Below, one piece after another: positions 1 through 6,035 of a stretch of 7,773 bases of DNA. Every line of letters begins with the position of its first letter. Position 1 is the stretch's first letter. The DNA is taken from NCBI GenBank assembly GCA_019418235.1, contig DYCH01000022.1, positions 21,392 to 29,164 on the forward strand, in the 5' to 3' direction. The DNA comes from Sutterella sp. (lineage in GTDB: Bacteria; Pseudomonadota; Gammaproteobacteria; Burkholderiales; Burkholderiaceae_F). The notes beneath the pieces are model-generated. The model had not been told where the DNA came from, made no database searches, and worked only from the letters and a program-made list of their open reading frames with translations. Position numbers and translations under genes: made by a program.

Positions 1-862
1 CCCCGAAACTCCAAAGCCCGCGAAGGGGATGAGCTACGTTTCGCAAGATCGATTGAATTTAACAACGCCTGCAGGTGGATCTTCTTATCCTGCGAGTGCT
101 TCCTTTGGTTTGCAGACGACAAAAGCGCCTGCTTATGAGCCCTCTCATTTAGATCGTTACCTCGACTTTTATCAAACAAGGGGAACGTCCTCTCGAATGA
201 TTCCGGATACGGTCAAAGCCATTCGAGAAGGGGAGACGCAGATGGTCGATCCTGATCATCAAAATTTGGCATTTCCTTTAGGCAGAGCCCTAGGACAAGT
301 GGGTGGCATTTTCATTTTGGCTGAAAATGATCACGGTTTGGTGTTAGTGGATATGCACGCTGCGCACGAGCGCGTTGTGTACGAAAAGCTCAAACGTCAG
401 GTGGATGCACAAAAGCTCGCCACTCAACAATTGTTGATTCCGTTGGTTTTTAGAGCAACAGCAGAAGATATCGCCACTTTTGAAGACCATCAGTCACTTT
501 TATTGCAATTAGGGTTGGACTTGGAGTGCGCCTCACCCACGCACTTGCGTTTGCGTGCGGTGCCGGCGGTGTTGTCGGGCGACATTAATCGCACGGGTGA
601 AGCGTTGGTGGTAGAAACCTTGGCCGATATTCGTAAGTTCGGTGAATCGAGCTTGATTGAAGAACGTCGCAATGAAATTTTGGCCACGATGGCTTGCCAC
701 AGCGCGGTGCGTGCCCATCGACAACTCTCGATTGAAGAGATGAATGCGCTTTTGCGTCAAATGGAACAAACCGAGCGCTCGGATCAATGCAATCACGGTC
801 GCCCCACTTGGGTGCAAGTGACGATGGCTGACTTGGATAAACTTTTCATGCGAGGCCAATAG
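1..862 (+). CDS. mutL: DNA mismatch repair protein MutL, C-terminal part (5' end outside window)
   Basis: MutL couples mismatch recognition by MutS to strand incision and removal. Only the C-terminal part is visible. The frame is open to the left edge (first full codon at 2), so the ATG at 29 is an internal Met and not the start. About 80 residues of low-complexity linker precede the dimerisation/endonuclease domain, which begins near FPLGRALGQVGG. All the motifs expected of a nicking MutL are present: DMHAAHERVVYE (nt 350-385) matches the metal-binding DQHA(X)2E(X)4E pattern, followed by ACHSAVRA, CNHGRP and a terminal FMR. From family knowledge this form occurs in bacteria without MutH, including most betaproteobacteria, whereas the E. 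coli protein lacks the motif. The stop is TAG at 860-862, with miaA starting two bases later. Identification is very secure; nicking activity is inferred from the motifs. Confidence 0.97.
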   Translation, partial: PETPKPAKGMSYVSQDRLNLTTPAGGSSYPASASFGLQTTKAPAYEPSHLDRYLDFYQTRGTSSRMIPDTVKAIREGETQMVDPDHQNLAFPLGRALGQVGGIFILAENDHGLVLVDMHAAHERVVYEKLKRQVDAQKLATQQLLIPLVFRATAEDIATFEDHQSLLLQLGLDLECASPTHLRLRAVPAVLSGDINRTGEALVVETLADIRKFGESSLIEERRNEILATMACHSAVRAHRQLSIEEMNALLRQMEQTERSDQCNHGRPTWVQVTMADLDKLFMRGQ

Positions 863-864
863 TC

Positions 865-1782
865 GTGGTGGATGCTGTTTTGATTTTAGGCCCCACGGCA
901 AGTGGCAAGACTGCTTTAGGCGTGAGTTTGGCTCAAACGTTAAATACCGAAGTGATTTCCATTGACTCCGCCTTGATTTATCGAGGCATGGACATTGGTA
1001 CCGCCAAGCCAACGGCAGAGGAAATGGATGGTGTGCCCCACCACCTAATCGACATTCGCGATCCCTTTGATACCTACAATGCAGCGGACTTTGTCAAAGA
1101 CTGCTATGCCAAAATCGAAGACATCAAAGCGCGCGGAAAGTTGCCTTTAATTGTGGGCGGTACGATGCTTTATGCCAAGGCCATTAAAGAAGGTTTAAAC
1201 GAAATGCCTTCAACGGATTTGGTAGTGCGTGCTGAGATTGAAGCGCGTGCAGCAGAAGTCGGTTGGCCTGCCATGCATGAGGAATTGGCTAAAGTCGATC
1301 CGGTCACTGCAACACGCTTGAATCCTAACGACAGTCAACGCATTTCTCGAGCGTTAGAGGTTTTTCGTCAAACGGGTCAACCGTTATCGGCCTATCAAGC
1401 CCAAAAAGTCTCGCAATGTCCTTATCAATTTTTGACCTTAGGTCTGATGCCTGCCAATCGTGCGCTTTTGCACGAACGCATTGAAAAGCGTTTCCAATTA
1501 ATGCTGGATGCGGGATTTTTGGATGAAGTCAGAGCGTTGATGAAATCCCCTGACTTTGTGCGTGAAGCCCCCGCCATGCGTGCAGTGGGTTATCGTCAAG
1601 CGATTGATTATTTATTGGGTGAATGCGATAAAGATCGCTTTTTCTTATCGGGCGTTGCCGCCACTCGACAATTGGCCAAGCGCCAATTAACGTGGATGAG
1701 ATCAATGCCGGATTTAATCAGCATTGATCCCTTCGTTGAAGATGCTTATACCGTGGCCTTAGAGGCCATTCGTAAGGCTTAA
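865..1782 (+). CDS. miaA: tRNA dimethylallyltransferase MiaA
   Basis: MiaA transfers a dimethylallyl group from DMAPP to N6 of adenosine 37 in tRNAs reading UNN codons, the first step towards (ms2)i6A. The 305-residue length is close to the usual ~300-315. Motifs run in family order: P-loop GPTASGKT (residues 9-16), IDSALIYRGMDIGTAKP (33-49), PHHLIDIRDP (58-67), the VGGTMLY catalytic segment (97-103), NDSQRISRALEV (155-166) and the C-terminal TRQLAKRQLTW block. The start is GTG at 865, with GAGG at 852-855 nine bases upstream inside mutL. A second GTG at 868 would shorten the protein by one residue and cannot be excluded. The two-base gap to mutL suggests co-transcription and translational coupling; mutL-miaA adjacency is common in proteobacteria. 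Its TAA stop overlaps the stop of the convergent SIMPL gene, and no hairpin terminator separates them. Confidence 0.97.
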   Translation: MVDAVLILGPTASGKTALGVSLAQTLNTEVISIDSALIYRGMDIGTAKPTAEEMDGVPHHLIDIRDPFDTYNAADFVKDCYAKIEDIKARGKLPLIVGGTMLYAKAIKEGLNEMPSTDLVVRAEIEARAAEVGWPAMHEELAKVDPVTATRLNPNDSQRISRALEVFRQTGQPLSAYQAQKVSQCPYQFLTLGLMPANRALLHERIEKRFQLMLDAGFLDEVRALMKSPDFVREAPAMRAVGYRQAIDYLLGECDKDRFFLSGVAATRQLAKRQLTWMRSMPDLISIDPFVEDAYTVALEAIRKA

Positions 1783-2477
1783 TCTTTCAGATAGTATTCC
1801 ACCGTAGTGACGATACGAATACGTTTCATTTGAGGCGTATTGCTGTCGCGGTCATAAATCGAGAATTGACCTTGATTGGCACGACGAATCTTACCCAAGG
1901 TGCTATCGCTGTCTTCCGCAAACTTTTGAGCGGCTGCTCGGGCGTTTTTCGTTGCCTCTTCAATCATTTCAGGCTTAATGGAGTTAAGGCCGTTATAGTA
2001 GAACTCAGTGCGATAGTTATTGATAAACATCACGCCTTGGCGGATGAGTTCCGTTTGATTGACCATGGCTTTGAGCACGGAGTCAACATTTTTTGTGGCC
2101 ACAGACAAAACCATTTCCACGCGATAGCGCTCCGGCGGCAACGTTGTGCCATAAAAGTCGGCATGCAAGTCAGTCACACGGGGCGTTCCCATGGAAATTT
2201 CTTCAGCCGGAATTCCTTCTTTAACTAAGAAGTCTTTGATGATATTGGATTGATTTTGTGCGCGGTCATAAAGCGTCGAGAGGTTGTTACCGGCGACTCG
2301 GAAGGTGACGGGCCAGATGACATAGTCGGCAGCAACATCGCGCTCAGCTAAGCCTTTAACGGTGACGACGCGATCACGATCCACAAAGTGATCAATACCG
2401 GCTTTTAATGTAAAGCCCACTGAAGCAATACCAACAGCGACGCAGACACCCGCAATAAGATTTTGTTGCACGCTCAT
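1779..2477 (-). CDS. SIMPL domain (DUF541) protein, membrane-anchored
   Basis: This is a 232-residue protein with a hydrophobic N-terminal segment (about residues 8-26) that reads as a signal anchor or uncleaved signal peptide, followed by a periplasmic SIMPL/DUF541 domain (about 36-231). Family-like segments are VVTVKGLAERDVAADYVIWP near the domain start, GIPAEEIS in the middle, the helix EATKNARAAAQKFAED, and the final strand RIRIVTTVEYYLKD. The biochemical role of such stand-alone SIMPL proteins (COG2859) is not established; family members are linked to the envelope and, in E. coli YggE, to stress tolerance. The ATG at 2477 is supported by a near-perfect Shine-Dalgarno, AGGAGGG on the minus strand (2482-2488), six bases upstream. 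The gene appears to be a single unit: the preceding MATE gene ends in its own terminator, and miaA converges on it with a 4-bp overlap. Confidence 0.9.
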   Translation of the reverse strand: MSVQQNLIAGVCVAVGIASVGFTLKAGIDHFVDRDRVVTVKGLAERDVAADYVIWPVTFRVAGNNLSTLYDRAQNQSNIIKDFLVKEGIPAEEISMGTPRVTDLHADFYGTTLPPERYRVEMVLSVATKNVDSVLKAMVNQTELIRQGVMFINNYRTEFYYNGLNSIKPEMIEEATKNARAAAQKFAEDSDSTLGKIRRANQGQFSIYDRDSNTPQMKRIRIVTTVEYYLKD

Positions 2478-2488
2478 AAGACCCTCCT

Positions 2489-2505
2489 AGAAACACTGAG
2501 TTTCT
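2489..2505. promoter_or_regulatory. Dyad (6-bp arms, 5-bp spacer) next to the SIMPL gene RBS
   Basis: AGAAAC (2489-2494) and GTTTCT (2500-2505) are perfect inverted arms around ACTGA. The element directly abuts the AGGAGGG ribosome-binding site of the SIMPL gene and lies between it and a possible -10 box. It could be a repressor operator over the transcription start or a small 5'-UTR hairpin. The sequence shows only the symmetry; the function is inferred. Confidence 0.4.
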
Positions 2506-2508
2506 TTC

Positions 2509-2514
2509 AGTATA
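2509..2514 (-). promoter_or_regulatory. Possible -10 box of the SIMPL gene
   Basis: On the minus strand this reads TATACT, five of six matches to the sigma-70 -10 consensus, about 32 bp before the ATG. No convincing -35 hexamer is present at 16-18 bp; the best is TTATTA at 16 bp, with three matches. Because the upstream gene ends in a terminator, some promoter is needed in 2478-2570, and this is the best candidate. Confidence 0.35.
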
Positions 2515-2570
2515 CGACATGAGGTTCGGATAATAAGAGGAAAATTGTGTGAGTTTGTGTTTGAGTCGCC

Positions 2571-2613
2571 CAAAAGCAAACAACCGCTTCCGAAAGTCTC
2601 GAAAGCGGTTGTT
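2571..2613 (-). terminator. Intrinsic terminator of the GT-C/MATE unit
   Basis: The arms at 2579-2589 and 2603-2613 (AACAACCGCTT / AAGCGGTTGTT) pair perfectly over 11 bp, and a further CGA/TCG pairing inside leaves a five-base loop. Read on the minus strand, the stem is followed by a T-rich run, TTTGCTTTTG (2571-2580). It lies 14 bp after the MATE stop codon. No T-tract follows on the plus strand, so it acts in the minus direction only. Confidence 0.85.
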
Positions 2614-2627
2614 GAAATAGTGTTCAA

Positions 2628-4031
2628 TTAGAGGTGAGCGTGAGAGACGTGTTCGTCTTCTTTGGCTCGGGTACGAGCGACCCACAAAGCCAAGCCCGTT
2701 AAAACGCTACCGGCTAAGAATAAGCCCAAAGCCACCATACCCCAGAAGCCGTAGGCTTTAAGCGGAGCATCAAAGAAGGGTGTTGCATCGAAGGCCATGT
2801 AGTAGCCCCCGATAATACCGATACCCCAGAGCAAAACCCCATAAATCACCATCGGAACAAAGGTAACGCGATAAGCACGAAGAGAGAAGGCACTCACACA
2901 TTGCATGGCATCAAAGATGTGGTAACACACACCAAACAAAATCAAAGACGCTGCAATTTGAATCACCGTTTCGTCAGACGTGTACCAATGCAAAATCATG
3001 TCTCGACCAAAGTAAAGGGTAGCAGCCGCCAAAGATGAAGTAATCACGGCAAGGATTAAGCAACGGTGCGTTGCTTTTTCGGCCACACTCGCCCAACCGG
3101 CCCCTAAACATTGGGCGGCCAAAACCGTGCAAGAAATACCGATGGCCAATTGCAACATATAGGCCAAAGACGTGATGTTGGCCACGATTTGGTGAGCGGA
3201 CACCGTCACGGCACCAAAGCGAGAAATGAAAATAGCCATCAGTGTGAAGGAGCTAATTTCAAAGAAAGTGGATAAGCCAATCGGAATACCGATCTTAAGC
3301 TGTGCCCACATGGCTTTGGGTTGGGGCCAATAAAAATGCGCACAACGCATCTTGGCGTAGTACTTGTCTCGCTTCCAAACGATCAAATACACCAAAACAG
3401 AGATGTACGTTAGTACCGTGGAGGAGATGGCTGCGCCGGCGCCACCCATGGCGTCAAAGCCAAGCCAACCGTACATAAAGATGGCGTTTAACGGCACCTT
3501 CAAAAGGAGCATGGCTAAGCTTACGTACATTGTAACTTTAGGGCGAGAAACAGCGGCATTTAACGAAATAAAAGCGCGTCCTGCTAAAGCGGCCGGCAAA
3601 CCGATCATACTGATCGTTAAGTATTGCGCCGCCATGCGTTTAACTTCACCTTGCGCCTCAGCCAAACCCGTCCAAATATCCGTCGCTCCCAAAATCGGCA
3701 TACCGATTAAGGACAAAATAAGAGCCAGCCACAAACATTGTGAAAGCTCAAAACCGATCTTTTCAAATTGACGCGCGCCGAAATGGTGACCTGCCAAAGG
3801 ACTCATCCCTTGCAAGATGCCGACCAATCCCATGAAAACCATGATCATGGAGGCAAGGCCCAAGGCAATCGCAGCCAAGTGATCAGGTCCCAAGTGACCG
3901 GCCATCACGGTATCAATCGTGCCACCGCCTACGATAGCAATGTTGGCCACAAAAATAGGTCCCGCGAGCTTACAGATGGCTCGCAGGGAAATATCGGGTG
4001 GCGTTAAACGTTCGGGTAACGGGTGCGTCAC
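2628..4031 (-). CDS. MATE family multidrug/Na+ (or H+) antiporter, NorM-type
   Basis: This is a 467-residue inner-membrane protein with about twelve predicted membrane helices in two similar halves, the normal size of a MATE exporter. Segments typical of the NorM branch are GGGTIDTVMAGHLG (TM1), a PIGLSTFFEIS stretch, SAHQIVANITSLAYML and HIFDAMQC. The three acidic residues implicated in cation coupling in Vibrio NorM (D36, E255 and D371, from memory) have clear counterparts here: D40, E258 and D374. This points to a cation-driven exporter of amphipathic compounds rather than a lipid flippase; the actual substrate cannot be read from sequence. The start is GTG at 4031, one base after the stop of the upstream GT-C gene, with only a weak GAGAG ahead, so translation is probably coupled. 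The ATG overlapping the upstream stop is followed at once by TGA and is unusable. Confidence 0.93.
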   Translation of the reverse strand: MTHPLPERLTPPDISLRAICKLAGPIFVANIAIVGGGTIDTVMAGHLGPDHLAAIALGLASMIMVFMGLVGILQGMSPLAGHHFGARQFEKIGFELSQCLWLALILSLIGMPILGATDIWTGLAEAQGEVKRMAAQYLTISMIGLPAALAGRAFISLNAAVSRPKVTMYVSLAMLLLKVPLNAIFMYGWLGFDAMGGAGAAISSTVLTYISVLVYLIVWKRDKYYAKMRCAHFYWPQPKAMWAQLKIGIPIGLSTFFEISSFTLMAIFISRFGAVTVSAHQIVANITSLAYMLQLAIGISCTVLAAQCLGAGWASVAEKATHRCLILAVITSSLAAATLYFGRDMILHWYTSDETVIQIAASLILFGVCYHIFDAMQCVSAFSLRAYRVTFVPMVIYGVLLWGIGIIGGYYMAFDATPFFDAPLKAYGFWGMVALGLFLAGSVLTGLALWVARTRAKEDEHVSHAHL

Positions 4032-4032
4032 A

Positions 4033-5736
4033 TTAATCTCTCAACAAAATAAAACGCTCAGGTTCGCGAGGACGAGAATAGGTGTTAATGATTTTGGTCG
4101 GAACCAAAGAAGCAGCTTTGATTTGAGATTCAAAGCGGAAATGACAGGTATCGGATTCCGACAACGGTAAACCGTAGTAGGTAAAGACCGTACGTTCAGT
4201 CGGCGTTAGCGACTCAGACGACAAACAGGCATTCTTGGTTTTGACAGCTTCAAAGTCTGCCACCACTTTTTGAACAATCGGTCGATAACTTCGAGCGTCA
4301 TCAATGGCAGGGCCAAAGAGGTAAACACACAAGACGGCCAACGTGGTAATACCGGTGGCTGCCATCCACGGGCCCTTCCATGCCACAACGGTGTGACGGT
4401 TCATGCGCCACAACACTAAAGCAATCCACAAAAGCGTGATACCGAAAGCCATCACAAAGATAAGACCGTGGAAGAAGGGGTCTGCGTTCGGAGCCAGATT
4501 CGTAATGGACTTCACCATCTTAGGCGGTACACCGGCGTGCCAAGCGGTATAGTAAGCCCAAAGGGTGGCAATGCCTAAAGTGAAAACAGAAGCCGAGAAC
4601 CAATCCAAAACGTTGGCCCAAGTACGATGAACGGACATCAAACCAAAGGCTGCTAACACACACATCGGCGCCGTTAACGTCATCAAGAAACGATTTTCAG
4701 AGACGTCTAAAAGTACGGTCGAGATGAAAAGTCCCACAAAAATAAAGACGGGCAACTTGATGTGCGTACGGTTGAGTTGCTTGCGGAAAGCGTACAAAGC
4801 AAAACAAGCAAAAGGCCAAAGAGGCCACAAGAACCACAAGAAGTCACGACCTGCGTGTTGCAATTGCGTTTGGGTCATGAAGCTAAACATCTCAAGCTGA
4901 GTAGCCCACCAACCGTCAAACCAAGCATCCACCGTTTCAATGGCAACGCCCACGGCAAAAATCGGCCAAACAAAGAAAAGGCCGACAGAGACCAAAAGAA
5001 CAGCACTCGCACGGACGATAAAGGGTGGCTCAAAAGCGTGAACACGAGCGTGGATCAAAAGGGCAATGATAAGTAAAGCAAGGCCCGTGGCAAAGTCAGC
5101 CGTCCAAACGCTTGCAGCAATCACACACCCTGTTAAGATGGGACCGAGGCTCGGGCGATGCAATGAATAAGCTAACGAGAAGAAGTAGGCACAGAAAATG
5201 GCTAAGAGTGCCGTATCAACAGCGAGTTCTCGTAACGGAATAAAAAGACCAAAGGTTGCAATAAAGAGCAACAATGCACCGTCAGCCACCACACGTCCAA
5301 AATCCTTGGGCGTTGCTTGACCACCAAACGCTAAAACAACGGGTTGTGCTTCACCACGGCGGGCCAAATACCAAGTGCCGTACCAAATGGAACTCGTTGC
5401 CAAAGCAAACCAAAGTAAAACGCTTAAGCGAGAGGCCGATTCCGCTCCCACAATCCACCCGAAGAGCTTAATGCAAATGGCTGCTAACCAAGCAGATAGG
5501 GGGCCGGCAGCATAAAAGGCAGAACCGTCGATATTAGGAAGTGCCCAATCGATGATAGAGCCTTGAGCCATCGTCAAAGCAACTGCAAAACTGCTTAACT
5601 CTTGAGAATTCCAAAAGTCACGAGTAATCAACCCCGGAATGATAAAGACAATCAATAGGGTGAGCAGGGCCGTCCGAGGCAGCTTTCGAGCGGCTTCGGC
5701 GCGGGCAACAACAGGTGACGGACGTTCTTCAAACAT
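4033..5736 (-). CDS. GT-C fold membrane glycosyltransferase-like protein (ArnT/PMT, GT39-like), atypical active site
   Basis: This is a large integral membrane protein (567 residues from ATG 5736), many hydrophobic helices followed by a soluble C-terminal ~80 residues. The layout follows ArnT/PMT-type glycosyltransferases, which move sugars from polyprenyl-phosphate donors to lipid A or protein on the periplasmic side. IIPGLITRDFWNSQE occupies the first periplasmic loop, then WALPNIDGSAFYAAGPLSAW, AESASRLS, RELAVDTALLA (the second acidic site, D174) and ENRFLMTLTAP in the position of the usual RYLLPALP-like stretch. The DE pair of the first loop reads QE, and the EKPP-like element reads AAGP, so activity is doubtful. 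A TTG at 5754 would add six residues, but it directly follows a stop codon, has no Shine-Dalgarno and lies only about six bases after the predicted transcription start; ATG 5736 is preferred. It forms an operon with the MATE gene. Fold assignment is fairly sure; substrate and activity are unknown. Confidence 0.75.
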   Translation of the reverse strand: MFEERPSPVVARAEAARKLPRTALLTLLIVFIIPGLITRDFWNSQELSSFAVALTMAQGSIIDWALPNIDGSAFYAAGPLSAWLAAICIKLFGWIVGAESASRLSVLLWFALATSSIWYGTWYLARRGEAQPVVLAFGGQATPKDFGRVVADGALLLFIATFGLFIPLRELAVDTALLAIFCAYFFSLAYSLHRPSLGPILTGCVIAASVWTADFATGLALLIIALLIHARVHAFEPPFIVRASAVLLVSVGLFFVWPIFAVGVAIETVDAWFDGWWATQLEMFSFMTQTQLQHAGRDFLWFLWPLWPFACFALYAFRKQLNRTHIKLPVFIFVGLFISTVLLDVSENRFLMTLTAPMCVLAAFGLMSVHRTWANVLDWFSASVFTLGIATLWAYYTAWHAGVPPKMVKSITNLAPNADPFFHGLIFVMAFGITLLWIALVLWRMNRHTVVAWKGPWMAATGITTLAVLCVYLFGPAIDDARSYRPIVQKVVADFEAVKTKNACLSSESLTPTERTVFTYYGLPLSESDTCHFRFESQIKAASLVPTKIINTYSRPREPERFILLRD

Positions 5737-5766
5737 AGCAAAAATGAGCTTCAATCAAACTTATAC

Positions 5767-5795
5767 ATTTTAGCAAAAACCATTAATTTCGTTAA
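5767..5795 (-). promoter_or_regulatory. Sigma-70-type promoter for the GT-C/MATE operon
   Basis: On the minus strand, TTAACG (5790-5795, four of six matches to TTGACA) is separated by exactly 17 bp from TAAAAT (5767-5772, five of six matches to TATAAT). The -10 is extended by TGC (5773-5775). Transcription should begin near 5760, giving a leader of about 24 bases before ATG 5736, which supports that start over TTG 5754. A second AT box, TATAAG (5760-5765), has no matching -35. Confidence 0.6.
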
Positions 5796-5825
5796 GGTTT
5801 TCGGCAAAAGTAGTCGTGTAATTTT

Positions 5826-5846
5826 GGACTTAGTCCATTAGGGACT
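5826..5846. repeat. Short palindrome plus direct repeat (GGACT/AGTCC cluster)
   Basis: GGACT (5826-5830), AGTCC (5832-5836) and a second GGACT (5842-5846) lie within 21 bp. The middle copy can pair with either neighbour: the first pairing is an 11-bp palindrome with a one-base centre, the second a hairpin with a five-base loop. The cluster sits in the shared divergent intergenic region, just upstream of a possible plus-strand -10 (TATCAT, 5849-5854), where an operator would be plausible. The rest of 5755-5940 is AT-rich and shows no firm plus-strand promoter to me. Confidence 0.35.
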
Positions 5847-5939
5847 CATATCATTTTTTTTCTGATAGCGATCGGGTTTATATGGGTATCGAACAAAGTA
5901 TTAGTTCTTTTAATGACTTGAATTAGCAAAACCAGAGGG

Positions 5940-6032
5940 TCTTTCTCTCCTTCTAATTACTTATCTAATATCCCTTTCGAAAGAAAACAAAGGGCTTTGT
6001 TTTCAAACTCTGATGTTATGTGGAGAGAAAGG
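5940..6032 (+). promoter_or_regulatory. Candidate RBS-sequestering leader structure of the ureohydrolase gene
   Basis: CTTTCTCTCC (5941-5950) is the exact reverse complement of GGAGAGAAAG (6022-6031), which is the ribosome-binding region of the ureohydrolase gene. U5940-G6032 adds a wobble pair, giving an 11-bp stem that would bury the whole Shine-Dalgarno. The enclosed 71 bases contain a second strong hairpin (5983-6004) and competing pairings. This is the geometry of a translational riboswitch, RNA thermometer or leader switch. I recognise no known guanidine, polyamine or amino-acid riboswitch core in it. The complementarity is read directly from the sequence; regulation is inferred and requires that transcription starts upstream of 5940. 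Confidence 0.5.
5983..6004 (+). repeat. 22-bp near-perfect palindrome in the ureohydrolase leader
   Basis: GAAAACAAAG (5983-5992) and CTTTGTTTTC (5995-6004) are perfect inverted arms around GG. In RNA they give a nine-base-pair hairpin closed by a GGGC loop; in DNA they form an operator-like dyad. It ends 31 bases before the start codon. It overlaps two other possible pairings: the palindrome CTTTCGAAAG (5974-5983) and the stem CCCTTT/AAAGGG (5972-5977 with 5989-5994). There is no trailing T-run, so it is not a terminator. Confidence 0.55.
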
Positions 6033-6035
6033 ATT

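Noticed and set aside
29..31. ATG 29 as the start of mutL
   Set aside because: The frame is open upstream to the window edge, and the protein from here would lack the whole MutL ATPase domain; it is an internal Met in the linker.
1830..2228. Plus-strand open frame inside the SIMPL gene, and similar open frames opposite the MATE, GT-C and ureohydrolase genes
   Set aside because: They are antisense shadows of well-supported coding regions, with no family resemblance of their own.
4031..4033. ATG overlapping the GT-C stop codon as the MATE start
   Set aside because: The next codon is TGA, so it encodes nothing; the GTG at 4031-4029 opens the MATE frame.
5737..5754. TTG at 5754 as start of the GT-C gene, adding six residues
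   Set aside because: It directly follows an in-frame TGA, has no Shine-Dalgarno, and lies only about six bases after the transcription start predicted from the extended -10 promoter; ATG 5736 fits better.
5952..5969. TCTAAT direct repeat with a 12-bp period as a promoter or binding site
   Set aside because: The second copy matches a -10 box in five of six positions but has no -35, and short AT-rich repeats are expected by chance here.
5997..6035. TTG 5997 or ATG 6018 as start of the ureohydrolase
   Set aside because: TTG 5997 lies inside the leader palindrome, neither has an RBS comparable to GGAGAG before ATG 6036, and the added residues do not resemble family N-termini.
5755..6035. Known guanidine (ykkC/mini-ykkC) riboswitch upstream of the ureohydrolase
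   Set aside because: I could not find the characteristic conserved cores or the paired ACGR-loop hairpins; the anti-SD structure is reported as an unclassified element instead.
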